Shown: piece by piece, positions 1-4,314 of the stretch
Layout: every line of letters starts with the position of its first letter
Position numbering within the stretch: position 1 is the stretch's first letter
Virus record (IMG/VR): IMGVR_UViG_3300025327_000175
Span: 1 to 20,527 of that record
Direction: 5' to 3' (one strand)
Source: a virus
Length of the DNA: 20,527 nucleotides
Program-made: the position numbers and the translations under genes
The notes under the pieces: generated by a model
Database searches by the model: none
The model's input: the letters and a program-made list of their open reading frames with translations, nothing else
What the model was told of the DNA's origin: nothing

Positions 1-2
1 AA

Positions 3-563
3 GCCGCATACAAGCTGATCGAAACCAAGTTTCTATCATCCGGCTTTTGTTCTGCGGTTGGCAAATATACCGGCTTGTCGGCGAGACTCATGCTCACGTA
101 TCACGCCATCGAGTGCGCGGCCAAACATGTACACCCTCAATCGTTCCAAGTATCAGAAGATACGGCGCAGCGTGTTGAATTGCTCATGACCAAATTCTTG
201 TTGCAGCATGCGATCATCTTTTATATGCAGGCAGGCAATGCCGGGAATATGGCGAAAAAGGTCAGGTCGGTTGCCGGGTTGATCCTGGCGCATGGCCTGG
301 ACAGCGTTACAAAACGATACATCCATCACCATAACGATCAGTGGCGCAGATGGAAAGAGCCGGAGCGCGAAACGATATTACGCCAGTTGATCGACGCGGG
401 GTGGATTGTCCCGGCTGAAGGGCGGCGCGGTATTGATAAGTTCCCGACAAATTTCTTAGTCAACCCCGCCCTGCCTGTCATGTTTGACAAGCACAAGCTG
501 GCGGAGATCGAGCGGCGCGAACAATGGGCGGCGATCTATAGGGATATGCGCGATGGGAACTAA
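3..563 (+). CDS. DUF3987-type primase/helicase-like protein, C-terminal part (partial)
   Basis: The reading frame is open from the left edge of the window to a TGA at 561-563, so only about 186 C-terminal residues are present and the true start lies outside. The segment around the in-frame TTG at 75 (SARLMLTYHAIE) resembles the helical 'G-hydrophobic-RLAL-hydrophobic-HLIE' region typical of the C-terminal half of DUF3987 proteins, which are primase/helicase-like replication proteins of phages and prophages. The last third looks like a winged-helix segment (ETILRQLIDAGWIVP) followed by charged residues. The TTG at 75 is not needed as a start because coding continues upstream without a stop. 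It overlaps the next gene by 11 bases, so the two are probably one transcript. Family assignment is by recognition of motifs; the catalytic core is off the window. Confidence 0.6.
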   Translation, partial: AAYKLIETKFLSSGFCSAVGKYTGLSARLMLTYHAIECAAKHVHPQSFQVSEDTAQRVELLMTKFLLQHAIIFYMQAGNAGNMAKKVRSVAGLILAHGLDSVTKRYIHHHNDQWRRWKEPERETILRQLIDAGWIVPAEGRRGIDKFPTNFLVNPALPVMFDKHKLAEIERREQWAAIYRDMRDGN

Positions 564-717
564 AAAGCGCCTAACCAAATCCGGCAAGTATGTAACGGTC
601 GATTACGTCGCCAAGCCGAAGCCGAAGTCTCAACCTCGGCAATGCCTATGCTGCCTGAAACCGTTCAAGTCGGCTGGCTGGCATAATCGTATGTGCGATA
701 GGTGCAGGAAGCTGTAG
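553..717 (+). CDS. Small zinc-ribbon protein (54 aa)
   Basis: The ATG at 553 lies inside the end of the preceding frame, giving an 11-base overlap typical of coupled phage genes. A longer upstream extension of this frame would have to be translated out of frame inside the primase gene and is not credible. The protein has a basic, proline-rich first half (about residues 1-30) and a second half with paired cysteines: C31/C33/C34 and C48/C51 (CLCC, then CDRC). This spacing suits a single zinc ribbon. Small zinc-ribbon proteins next to replication genes are common in phages and may bind nucleic acid or protein partners. No specific function can be assigned. Confidence 0.6.
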   Translation: MGTKKRLTKSGKYVTVDYVAKPKPKSQPRQCLCCLKPFKSAGWHNRMCDRCRKL

Positions 718-719
718 CC

Positions 720-752
720 CAAAAAAATACCCCCGGATTAGATCAACGGGGG
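720..752 (-). terminator. Intrinsic terminator of the leftward operon
   Basis: Read on the minus strand, a perfect 6-bp GC stem (730-735 paired with 747-752, loop of 11) is followed directly by TA and a run of seven T (the A7 at 721-727 on the plus strand). This is a standard Rho-independent terminator, placed about 45 bases beyond the stop of the last leftward gene. On the plus strand no T-run follows the hairpin, so it should not terminate rightward transcripts efficiently. Confidence 0.7.
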
Positions 753-757
753 CTAAA

Positions 758-775
758 CGCGGCGGTGAAGCCGCG
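758..775. other. Perfect 6-bp hairpin CGCGGC/GCCGCG
   Basis: The arms 758-763 and 770-775 are perfectly complementary with a 6-base loop. It sits just before the leftward terminator, in the 3' untranslated part of the leftward transcript. It has no T-run, so it may stabilise or process the mRNA end; this is inference. Confidence 0.35.
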
Positions 776-795
776 AGGGGAGGTTAGATTATGTC

Positions 796-1008
796 CTAAT
801 ATCTTGAATCCTTCAATGCTTGCATTGCATCCCCGAATAACGGGTGACCGCGCGAGTGCTCATGATCCATGAACGCCCGGAAAGCCAGCCGAAGTTTGCC
901 GAGCTTGGCCAGCTTGTCAACATACAACCGAAGAGCCTCGGAATCACACGGGCAACTACAGGCGCCTGGAGTCGGGCATCCTGCCGGTTCAATTTGAATG
1001 TGTTCCAT
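796..1008 (-). CDS. Small cysteine-cluster protein (70 aa), unknown function
   Basis: Last gene of the leftward operon. The frame is open further upstream, but the ATG at 1008 is the best start: it is preceded on the minus strand by GGAAAGGAAAA at good spacing, and the longer form would run deep into the previous gene. The start lies 20 bases inside the upstream HTH gene. The N-terminus holds a tight cluster C11, C17, C19, C21 (CPTPGACSCPC), suggesting metal binding or disulphides. The rest is a predicted amphipathic helical region (SEALRLYVDKLAKLGKLRLAFRAF) and a short HEHSRGH segment. I do not recognise the family. Confidence 0.55.
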   Translation of the reverse strand: MEHIQIEPAGCPTPGACSCPCDSEALRLYVDKLAKLGKLRLAFRAFMDHEHSRGHPLFGDAMQALKDSRY

Positions 1009-1168
1009 TTGATTTTCCTTTCCGTTGATAGTCAATCCCTTCCTTCCGAATCCAACGCCAGACAGTTGAGGGATGCACGCCTGCCTGTTTCGCGGCTTCC
1101 TGAACACTGGCACCTTCGTGAATCAAGCGAAGTGCCTCACGGGATTCCTGTGATGTTTTAGCGCCCAT
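989..1168 (-). CDS. Small helix-turn-helix protein (59 aa)
   Basis: The start ATG at 1168 has a GGAG sequence with 7-base spacing, placed in the 3' end of the upstream gene, whose TGA (1172-1170) is one base away, so translation is coupled. Residues about 20-43 (SVQEAAKQAGVHPSTVWRWIRK) form a clear helix-turn-helix of the resolvase/transposase 'Hin-like' type, with a conserved WRWI recognition-helix pattern. The C-terminal 15 residues are basic. It probably binds DNA, and may regulate its own operon or be a degenerate recruit from a transposase or terminase small subunit. A much longer upstream extension (a Leu/Met run) is simply the other frame of the trinucleotide repeat in the neighbouring gene and should not be taken as coding. 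Confidence 0.6.
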   Translation of the reverse strand: MGAKTSQESREALRLIHEGASVQEAAKQAGVHPSTVWRWIRKEGIDYQRKGKSNGTHSN

Positions 1169-1169
1169 A

Positions 1170-1733
1170 TCATTGCTCCAGTATTGACCGGATGATGTCC
1201 GCTTGCCGCTTGCCCATTTTATTTCGAGCATCAGCAGCAGCATAAGCATAAGCATAAGCATCAGCAGCAACAGCATAAGCAGCAGCATAAGCAGCAGCAG
1301 CAGCACCAGCAGCAGCAGCATAAGCATAAGCAGCATAAGCAGCAGCAGCATAAGCAGCGCGTCTCAAGACCAACAACTCCTCTAGCGTTATCTTGCCTTC
1401 CAGATAATCCCGCGCGCCCTGTATGCAATCCCTCACGCGCGTATCGTTCGGATATCTGGCCTCAAAAATTGGCAGAACTTCCGCCGCGAACTCGATTGCC
1501 AGCTGCGCAGCAATTCGCTTCGAATCCTGCACTGTTGCACGGAGGCACCAGAGCGTGTCTTGCACACCATTGGATTCCAGGATCGTGAGCAGGTTGATCT
1601 CAGCGTCTGCGTCGTAATTGTCGCCGACGTGCTGCAGCAGTTTGAGATACCCCGACAGCGTACCGTCTTTGTTCGGGCGGATTCCGCATGGGCCAGCTTT
1701 GCGGATCAGGTTTAGTGTAGTAGTGAGTCTCAT
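1170..1733 (-). CDS. Imm5-like / Ala-Tyr repeat protein (187 aa)
   Basis: ATG at 1733 has GGGAG 6 bases upstream and overlaps the stop of the preceding 40-codon gene (ATGA). Residues 1-125 are an ordinary helical domain (for example WCLRATVQDSKRIAAQLAIE and an ARYPNDTRVRDCIQGARDYL segment). The latter pattern is typical of the phage-borne proteins related to the putative immunity protein Imm5 family. Residues 126-169 are an almost pure Ala/Tyr tract: 31 Ala, 9 Tyr, 2 Asp, 1 Gly and 1 Val. The protein ends in a basic tail (NKMGKRQADIIRS). Proteins of this kind with Ala/Tyr tracts occur in many tailed phages, but their role is not established. The tract is nucleotide-repetitive (see the repeat entry), so its length may vary between relatives. 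Confidence 0.6.
   Translation of the reverse strand: MRLTTTLNLIRKAGPCGIRPNKDGTLSGYLKLLQHVGDNYDADAEINLLTILESNGVQDTLWCLRATVQDSKRIAAQLAIEFAAEVLPIFEARYPNDTRVRDCIQGARDYLEGKITLEELLVLRRAAYAAAAYAAYAYAAAAGAAAAAYAAAYAVAADAYAYAYAAADARNKMGKRQADIIRSILEQ
1227..1358. repeat. GCT/TAT trinucleotide tract inside the Ala-Tyr gene
   Basis: On the coding (minus) strand all 31 alanine codons in this 132-bp tract are GCT and all 9 tyrosine codons are TAT. The four exceptions, GGT, GTT and two GAT, are each a single base change from GCT. Such uniform codon use points to expansion by replication slippage of GCT units rather than selection on amino acids alone. The whole stretch remains in frame with no stop. Confidence 0.85.
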
Positions 1734-1852
1734 TTTGTACTCCCGAAAGTAATAGGTTCAGTTCCGTTGATCCATGCCGCAATGTCCGGCACGGCGATCA
1801 TGGTGAGAATTGCGAATGCTGCGGTCAGTAGCAAGTTGGCGAGGTCATTCAT
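1730..1852 (-). CDS. Small single-pass membrane protein (40 aa)
   Basis: A 40-codon frame with ATG at 1852 and TGA at 1732-1730. It overlaps the next gene by the four bases ATGA and overlaps the preceding 19-codon frame in the same way. A GAGGG sequence lies 8 bases before the start. Residues about 5-27 (LANLLLTAAFAILTMIAVPD) are strongly hydrophobic with a central Pro, fitting one transmembrane helix with a short polar C-terminal tail. It could be a membrane-acting phage peptide, such as a lysis or exclusion accessory, but there is no sequence evidence for either. Confidence 0.5.
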   Translation of the reverse strand: MNDLANLLLTAAFAILTMIAVPDIAAWINGTEPITFGSTK

Positions 1853-1908
1853 GGCCGCGCCCTCAGATCAGCGATGATTGTCAGGCCGGAAAGGTTGATA
1901 GTTTGCAT
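1849..1908 (-). CDS. 19-codon coupled peptide or leader ORF
   Basis: ATG at 1908 has one of the strongest ribosome-binding sites of the operon (GGGAGAG, six-base spacing), which overlaps the TAG of the upstream 57-codon gene. The frame ends TGA overlapping the next ATG (ATGA). The peptide begins MQTINLSGL and ends RARP. It may be a real microprotein or only a device that loads ribosomes for the membrane-protein gene downstream. The spacing and overlaps support translation; function is unknown. Confidence 0.4.
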   Translation of the reverse strand: MQTINLSGLTIIADLRARP

Positions 1909-1918
1909 GTTGCTCTCC

Positions 1919-2092
1919 CTAAAATCCGTTGAGCGTTGCGGTTTGCAGTTGCCGGGCCAGAACGGCCAGGCGCAAGCAGTTATGCTTTCGCGCATATGCC
2001 ACGGCCGCATGCCTGCCCCATATGTTCCAGTTCGCTGCGCAGCGTATCGCGGCCAAAGCCTGCGGATGGATGTTTTGCCATGTTGCGATCAT
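1919..2092 (-). CDS. Small helical protein (57 aa), unknown function
   Basis: Minus-strand frame ending TAG at 1921-1919. Two in-frame ATGs exist, at 2098 and 2092. The first overlaps the upstream stop (ATGA) but is only one base from the GGAG sequence, while the second has seven-base spacing, so 2092 is preferred. The protein is rich in Ala, Arg, Trp and Asn (for example IRCAANWNIWGRHAAVAYARKH) and is probably helical and basic. No family recognised. The composition and tight packing in the operon support it as a real gene. Confidence 0.5.
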   Translation of the reverse strand: MIATWQNIHPQALAAIRCAANWNIWGRHAAVAYARKHNCLRLAVLARQLQTATLNGF

Positions 2093-2094
2093 GT

Positions 2095-2352
2095 TCATTC
2101 TCCTTTTGCTTTGGCGATTGCCGCGCGTGCACCGGCAGCTACCTCCATCATATTAAACCTGCCCTGTCCATCAGCAAGTGCGGCGATCTCGATGCAGGCC
2201 GCCAGCAATTCAGGCGCGGCGGCGATCAGGCGGGCGTTGTCCCAATCTCCCGGACAATTTTCGACGCGGCAGATGGTTTTCCCGCTAACATCTTTCACCC
2301 ACACAGCGACCGTCTTTTCGCTGCCGCCAGCAATCCAATGTTTCGTTTCCAT
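2095..2352 (-). CDS. Conserved small phage protein with NARLIAAAPELL motif (85 aa)
   Basis: The C-terminal half has the motif DNARLIAAAPELLAACIEIA followed by ARAAIAKAKGE. This arrangement is seen in a very common family of small phage proteins of unknown function. The N-terminal half is a short beta-rich segment (KTVAVWVKDVSGKTICRV). Two Met codons are available, at 2358 and 2352. The GGGG ribosome-binding sequence is one base from the first and seven from the second, so 2352 is preferred. The initiation region GAATGAACATG is identical to that of the next gene downstream, an 11-bp repeat (2350-2360 and 2090-2100). Stop overlaps the upstream Met of the following gene. Confidence 0.65.
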   Translation of the reverse strand: METKHWIAGGSEKTVAVWVKDVSGKTICRVENCPGDWDNARLIAAAPELLAACIEIAALADGQGRFNMMEVAAGARAAIAKAKGE

Positions 2353-2428
2353 GTTCATTCCCCATTCTGTTTAGTGGTCGAATCGCCACCGCGAAGGGCC
2401 GAAGTATGAACCTGGCCCTTGACGCTGG

Positions 2429-2545
2429 TTACTCGGCTTTACCGGATTCGATGCCGGCAAGGTAAGCATGCATGCGGTTGTAAAGCTCGCGTTTCGGGAC
2501 GTGCCCGCAACCAAACCCAGCCCGCTTGCCGCCTGCCGCCTGCGC
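2429..2545 (-). pseudogene. Coding-like in-frame continuation beyond the TGA of the 94-aa gene
   Basis: Directly after the TGA at 2548-2546 the same frame stays open for 38 codons to a TAA at 2431-2429. It reads like protein, for example PKRELYNRMHAYLAGIES. No ATG, GTG or TTG start with a ribosome-binding site precedes this part; the first Met is 25 codons in. It is therefore either the end of a longer gene interrupted by a nonsense mutation or frameshift, a readthrough extension, or a separate gene with a damaged start. The other two frames also lack convincing coding character. Confidence 0.35.
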
Positions 2546-2830
2546 TCATACAAGCGGCAAGCAGTCGCGTTCATCGAACAGGTAGCCGCGCTCAATCAGT
2601 CCGCGCTCCAGGCACATATCGCGGTATTTGCGATGCATTGTCTGAACCTCCTCATGCACTGGGTCTGTAAAACCAGTGGCCGTGGTGTTGGCAATCGGGT
2701 CGCCGAAACGCGCAATCCCTACGCGCCGCCCGATGTCGCGCATCTGTTCGTTAATCGCAGTCCAGTCGAGTTCGACGCCGTTTTGTTTCAGCATCCCGAG
2801 TGCGCCACAGAGTTGGTCGTATGTGCTCAT
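2546..2830 (-). CDS. First gene of the leftward operon (94 aa), unknown function
   Basis: ATG at 2830 has CAGGAG with good spacing. A start 20 codons upstream (2890) is possible but has a poorer site and would overlap the decamer repeats. The protein is soluble and mixed alpha, with segments such as VELDWTAINEQMRDIGRRVG and VQTMHRKYRDMCLERGLIERGYLF. No family recognised. It is promoter-proximal, behind a leader of about 160 bases. The frame continues beyond its TGA into coding-like sequence (see 2429-2545), so this 94-aa form may be a truncated version of a gene of about 130 codons. Confidence 0.55.
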   Translation of the reverse strand: MSTYDQLCGALGMLKQNGVELDWTAINEQMRDIGRRVGIARFGDPIANTTATGFTDPVHEEVQTMHRKYRDMCLERGLIERGYLFDERDCLPLV

Positions 2831-2889
2831 TTCTATCTCCTGCCCCTGTGCCCGAGGCGCGGTGTAGAAGGTGTCTACAGTTCTATTCA

Positions 2890-2947
2890 TTCCCGAAACT
2901 TCCCGAAACGGGATTTTCCGGCCCTCCGGTTTTCCCGAAATTTCCCG
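2890..2947. repeat. TTCCCGAAA decamer repeats
   Basis: TTCCCGAAAC occurs twice in tandem (2890-2899, 2900-2909), again as TTCCCGAAAT at 2932-2941, and partially (TTCCCG) at 2942-2947. A CCCG/CGGG hairpin (2902-2912) is embedded. These lie in the leader of the leftward operon. They could be iteron-like binding sites for a replication protein or regulator. Confidence 0.6.
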
Positions 2948-2973
2948 CCCCCCCTATAAGAGGGGGGCTTTTA
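2947..2973 (+). terminator. Rightward intrinsic terminator
   Basis: A 7-bp GC stem (2947-2953 with 2962-2968, loop 8) is followed by TTTTAT on the plus strand. It would stop rightward readthrough from the replication module, which would otherwise run antisense through the leftward operon into the control region. On the minus strand the stem lies in the leader of the leftward mRNA without a T-run. Confidence 0.6.
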
Positions 2974-2999
2974 TCCCAGCACACTCGCTGTATGATTGC

Positions 3000-3027
3000 A
3001 TTATGCGTCAATCCTCTCATTATGCAA
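3000..3027 (-). promoter_or_regulatory. Leftward sigma70-like promoter with GCATAATG repeats
   Basis: On the minus strand TTGCAT (3027-3022) is separated by 16 bases from CATAAT (3005-3000), facing the leftward operon. Both boxes lie in copies of the same octamer, GCATAATG (plus-strand CATTATGC at 2999-3006 and 3018-3025, 19 bp apart). A repressor recognising this octamer would cover both the -35 and -10 elements. The copy at 2998-3006 is itself a palindrome around a central base. Confidence 0.5.
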
Positions 3028-3260
3028 CTAAATTGTTCTTATAATGCGAGTGGCTAATATTAGATATTGCTGATGGTGTGACGGAATGTGACGACTCCAC
3101 AATACGTTACAGGGTGAGCGATAGTAAGTGTAAATGGCAAAGTGGGCTAAATAATGTTGGCAATGTGGAGTGAACGCGATAAATAGGCGGGAGAGCATTT
3201 TATATATAATTTCTCTAACTGAGTCTCTCTAGGGCCTTTTCTTACTCCACATTGCGACAC

Positions 3261-3288
3261 TTATTTTTCTAACAAATCATGCTACACT
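3261..3288 (+). promoter_or_regulatory. Rightward extended -10 promoter
   Basis: TGCTACACT (3280-3288) is an extended -10 element, with a weak -35 TTATTT (3261-3266) 16 bases before the hexamer. It lies about 30 bases before the ATG at 3319, and one arm of the 12-bp inverted repeat (3244-3255) sits just upstream, placed to act as an operator. Confidence 0.45.
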
Positions 3289-3318
3289 TAAACTTCCTTC
3301 ATCACCAGGAGCGCGATC

Positions 3319-3558
3319 ATGGATGAGCGGATTACACTTTTAAGGCAGTTTGGGCTTCACAATTTCCCGGCGGATACCACGCCAGCCGAATGCACGGAAT
3401 TGTTTGATGCATGGTTAAGCGATCATTACCCGTCGTTCCCAAGCATTACAGCCAAGGCTATAGGGCCGCTGTTAGTTGGGTTAGGGTTCAGGCGTATTGG
3501 CTGGAAGCATGGCCGTGTGAGGCTGTTTAACCCGCATTTTGGGGAGGTTGTAATATGA
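3319..3558 (+). CDS. Small putative DNA-binding protein, copy 1 (79 aa)
   Basis: ATG at 3319 has AGGAG with seven-base spacing. The C-terminal half (residues about 40-72: AKAIGPLLVGLGFRRIGWKH, then RVRLFNPHF) has the look of a small winged-helix domain: a helix ending in LGFRR, then a beta wing and an NP motif. The same pattern recurs in the next gene, and the stretch coding for GFRR is identical over 12 bases in both (GGGTTCAGGCGT at 3484-3495 and 3726-3737), pointing to tandem duplication. Such modules occur at the C-terminus of D5/P4-type phage primases. A DNA-binding role is inferred. The stop overlaps the next start (ATGA). Confidence 0.6.
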   Translation: MDERITLLRQFGLHNFPADTTPAECTELFDAWLSDHYPSFPSITAKAIGPLLVGLGFRRIGWKHGRVRLFNPHFGEVVI

Positions 3559-3851
3559 TGGCGAAAACTGAAGATTTAGTGAAAGAAGTTTGGCGCCTCG
3601 GCCTGGATGCTTACAAGCAGTACAGTAATGCGGATGATCTGCACGAAACGTATTTGGAGCTTCGGAGTGAATACACTCCCAAGGCCAGTTCAAGGGCGCT
3701 GTCTGCAGCCCTCGTCGACTACTTCGGGTTCAGGCGTTTAAGATTCCTCGTTGAACGCAAGACGATCTACTACAACCCCTGGCACCCAGATAGCCCGGAG
3801 AGCAGCGACGATACCAAGCTGATCTACCCAAGCTGGCTTGATAAGGATTGA
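3555..3851 (+). CDS. Small putative DNA-binding protein, copy 2 (98 aa)
   Basis: Starts at ATG 3555 within the stop of copy 1; a second Met follows immediately. The region around residues 40-76 (SSRALSAALVDYFGFRRLRF, then ERKTIYYNPWH) aligns with copy 1 in the helix, the GFRR turn, the wing and the NP motif. The N-terminal 40 residues are a different, acidic-helical segment, and an extra tail (DDTKLIYPSWLDKD) follows the wing. The two products may work as a pair, for example as a heterodimeric regulator or as subunits that replace a primase C-terminal domain. No stronger assignment is possible from sequence alone. Confidence 0.6.
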   Translation: MMAKTEDLVKEVWRLGLDAYKQYSNADDLHETYLELRSEYTPKASSRALSAALVDYFGFRRLRFLVERKTIYYNPWHPDSPESSDDTKLIYPSWLDKD

Positions 3852-3993
3852 TGCGCTGGCCTGTCCTGCAGGGCGTGCCGGCGACGATCATGTTGCCGGC
3901 ACCGGCAAAGTGATGCAGTTGCGCACCAAGTATCATAAGCCCGCGCTAATGTACCCATGCCGCAGCGCACCATTCAGGCCATCATCCCCGCAA

Positions 3994-4008
3994 TGATAAT
4001 CATTCTCA
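3994..4008. promoter_or_regulatory. Fur-box-like operator (TGATAAT-C-ATTCTCA)
   Basis: The site matches the 7-1-7 Fur consensus TGATAATNATTATCA at 13 of 14 defined positions and contains a perfect 13-bp palindrome, AATGATAATCATT (3992-4004). The GATAAT within it (3995-4000) could also be a -10 element with a weak -35 (TTCAGG, 3973-3978). Fur is the host iron-responsive repressor; occupancy here is inference. Confidence 0.45.
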
Positions 4009-4042
4009 CAGTACGATGCGCGTAAGTCATTGATATGTTACG

Positions 4043-4060
4043 AGTGTTAGTGCTTACACT
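4043..4060. promoter_or_regulatory. 18-bp imperfect palindrome
   Basis: AGTGTTAG and CTTACACT are complementary at 7 of 8 positions around a central TG. It lies immediately before a GCATAATG octamer (4063-4070). The size and symmetry suit a dimeric repressor site. Confidence 0.3.
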
Positions 4061-4155
4061 TCGCATAATGTGTGTTATGTTAAATTAGAGGACGACGATG
4101 CAGATTGATGCAAGTCTTTGATTTCGTTGCGAAACATGCTTTTGTCGCGCATTAT

Positions 4156-4185
4156 GCCGGCAGGGGGGGCGCCGGCAGGGGGGGC
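4156..4185. repeat. Tandem 15-bp repeat GCCGGCAGGGGGGGC x2
   Basis: Two exact head-to-tail copies, 4156-4170 and 4171-4185. Each contains a palindromic GCCGGC and a run of seven G. They lie between a possible short leader ORF and the terminator at 4213-4244. The copy number could vary by slippage. Confidence 0.8.
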
Positions 4186-4212
4186 GCGGAATGCTGGCAC
4201 GAGTGTTTCCTA

Positions 4213-4244
4213 TGGGGATGTCTGTCCCCAATTTTATTTTTTTT
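4213..4244 (+). terminator. Rightward intrinsic terminator before the late genes
   Basis: A perfect 6-bp stem TGGGGA/TCCCCA (4213-4218 with 4225-4230, loop of 6) is followed by ATTTTATTTTTTTT. It would insulate the late genes from the upstream rightward transcript, unless antitermination acts here. Confidence 0.75.
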
Positions 4245-4283
4245 ATAGAATATCCCGTGATAGACATAAGTTATTTTTATCCA

Positions 4284-4311
4284 TTGCAAAGTTAATTTAT
4301 GGGGTTATCAT
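4284..4311 (+). promoter_or_regulatory. Possible late promoter at the terminase start
   Basis: TTGCAA (4284-4289), a 16-base spacer and TATCAT (4306-4311). The expected start point would fall at about 4318, the A of the ATG, giving a nearly leaderless terminase mRNA. The gene lacks a good Shine-Dalgarno sequence, which is consistent with this, but the boxes are only moderate matches. Confidence 0.3.
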
Positions 4312-4314
4312 TCG

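Larger units (their letters stand above)
2831..3318. promoter_or_regulatory. Non-coding control region between divergent operons
   Basis: No convincing gene lies in these 488 bases. They contain the decamer repeats, a rightward terminator, the leftward promoter, a direct repeat TGTGACG (3077-3083 and 3087-3093), and a perfect 12-bp inverted repeat GCAATGTGGAGT/ACTCCACATTGC (3160-3171 and 3244-3255). A related half-site ACTCCACA lies at 3094-3101. An AT-rich core (about 3199-3214, with TATATATAAT) lies between the inverted-repeat arms. Then comes a rightward extended -10 promoter. The combination of iteron-like repeats, inverted repeats and an AT-rich core could be a replication origin as well as a switch; this is inference. 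Confidence 0.5.
3852..4314. promoter_or_regulatory. Intergenic control region before the late genes
   Basis: There is no confident gene in these 463 bases. Two tiny frames, 3851-3913 (20 codons) and 3913-3996 (27 codons), chain onto the preceding gene by TGATG overlaps but lack good ribosome-binding sites. An 8-bp inverted repeat (3875-3882 with 3895-3902) lies within the first. Further right are a Fur-box-like palindrome (3994-4008), an 18-bp imperfect palindrome (4043-4060), two GCATAATG-family octamers (4063-4070 and, inverted, 4150-4157), a tandem 15-bp repeat (4156-4185), an intrinsic terminator, and a weak promoter next to the terminase start. A 7-codon frame at 4098 with a good AGAGGA site (MQIDASL) could be a leader peptide. 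Confidence 0.5.

Noticed and set aside
1224-1362. Trinucleotide tract considered as a CRISPR array or tRNA-like structure
   Set aside because: There are no spacers or constant repeats of CRISPR size; it is a continuous in-frame codon repeat.
989-1385. Leu/Met-rich (minus) and Ser/Ile-rich (plus) frames across the trinucleotide tract
   Set aside because: They are the other readings of the GCT/TAT repeat. The Leu/Met run is only an upstream extension of the small HTH gene, which has its own good start at 1168.
2371-2595. Minus-strand frame ending GPSRWRFDH and an overlapping 36-codon frame starting at the ATGA of the 94-aa gene
   Set aside because: Composition is not protein-like over most of the length and the third frame of the same stretch looks more coding. 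Not called as a gene.
3851-3996. Two tiny chained frames (20 and 27 codons) after the paralogous pair
   Set aside because: TGATG overlaps are suggestive, but there are no good ribosome-binding sites and the Pro-rich sequences are not convincing; mentioned only in the intergenic entry.
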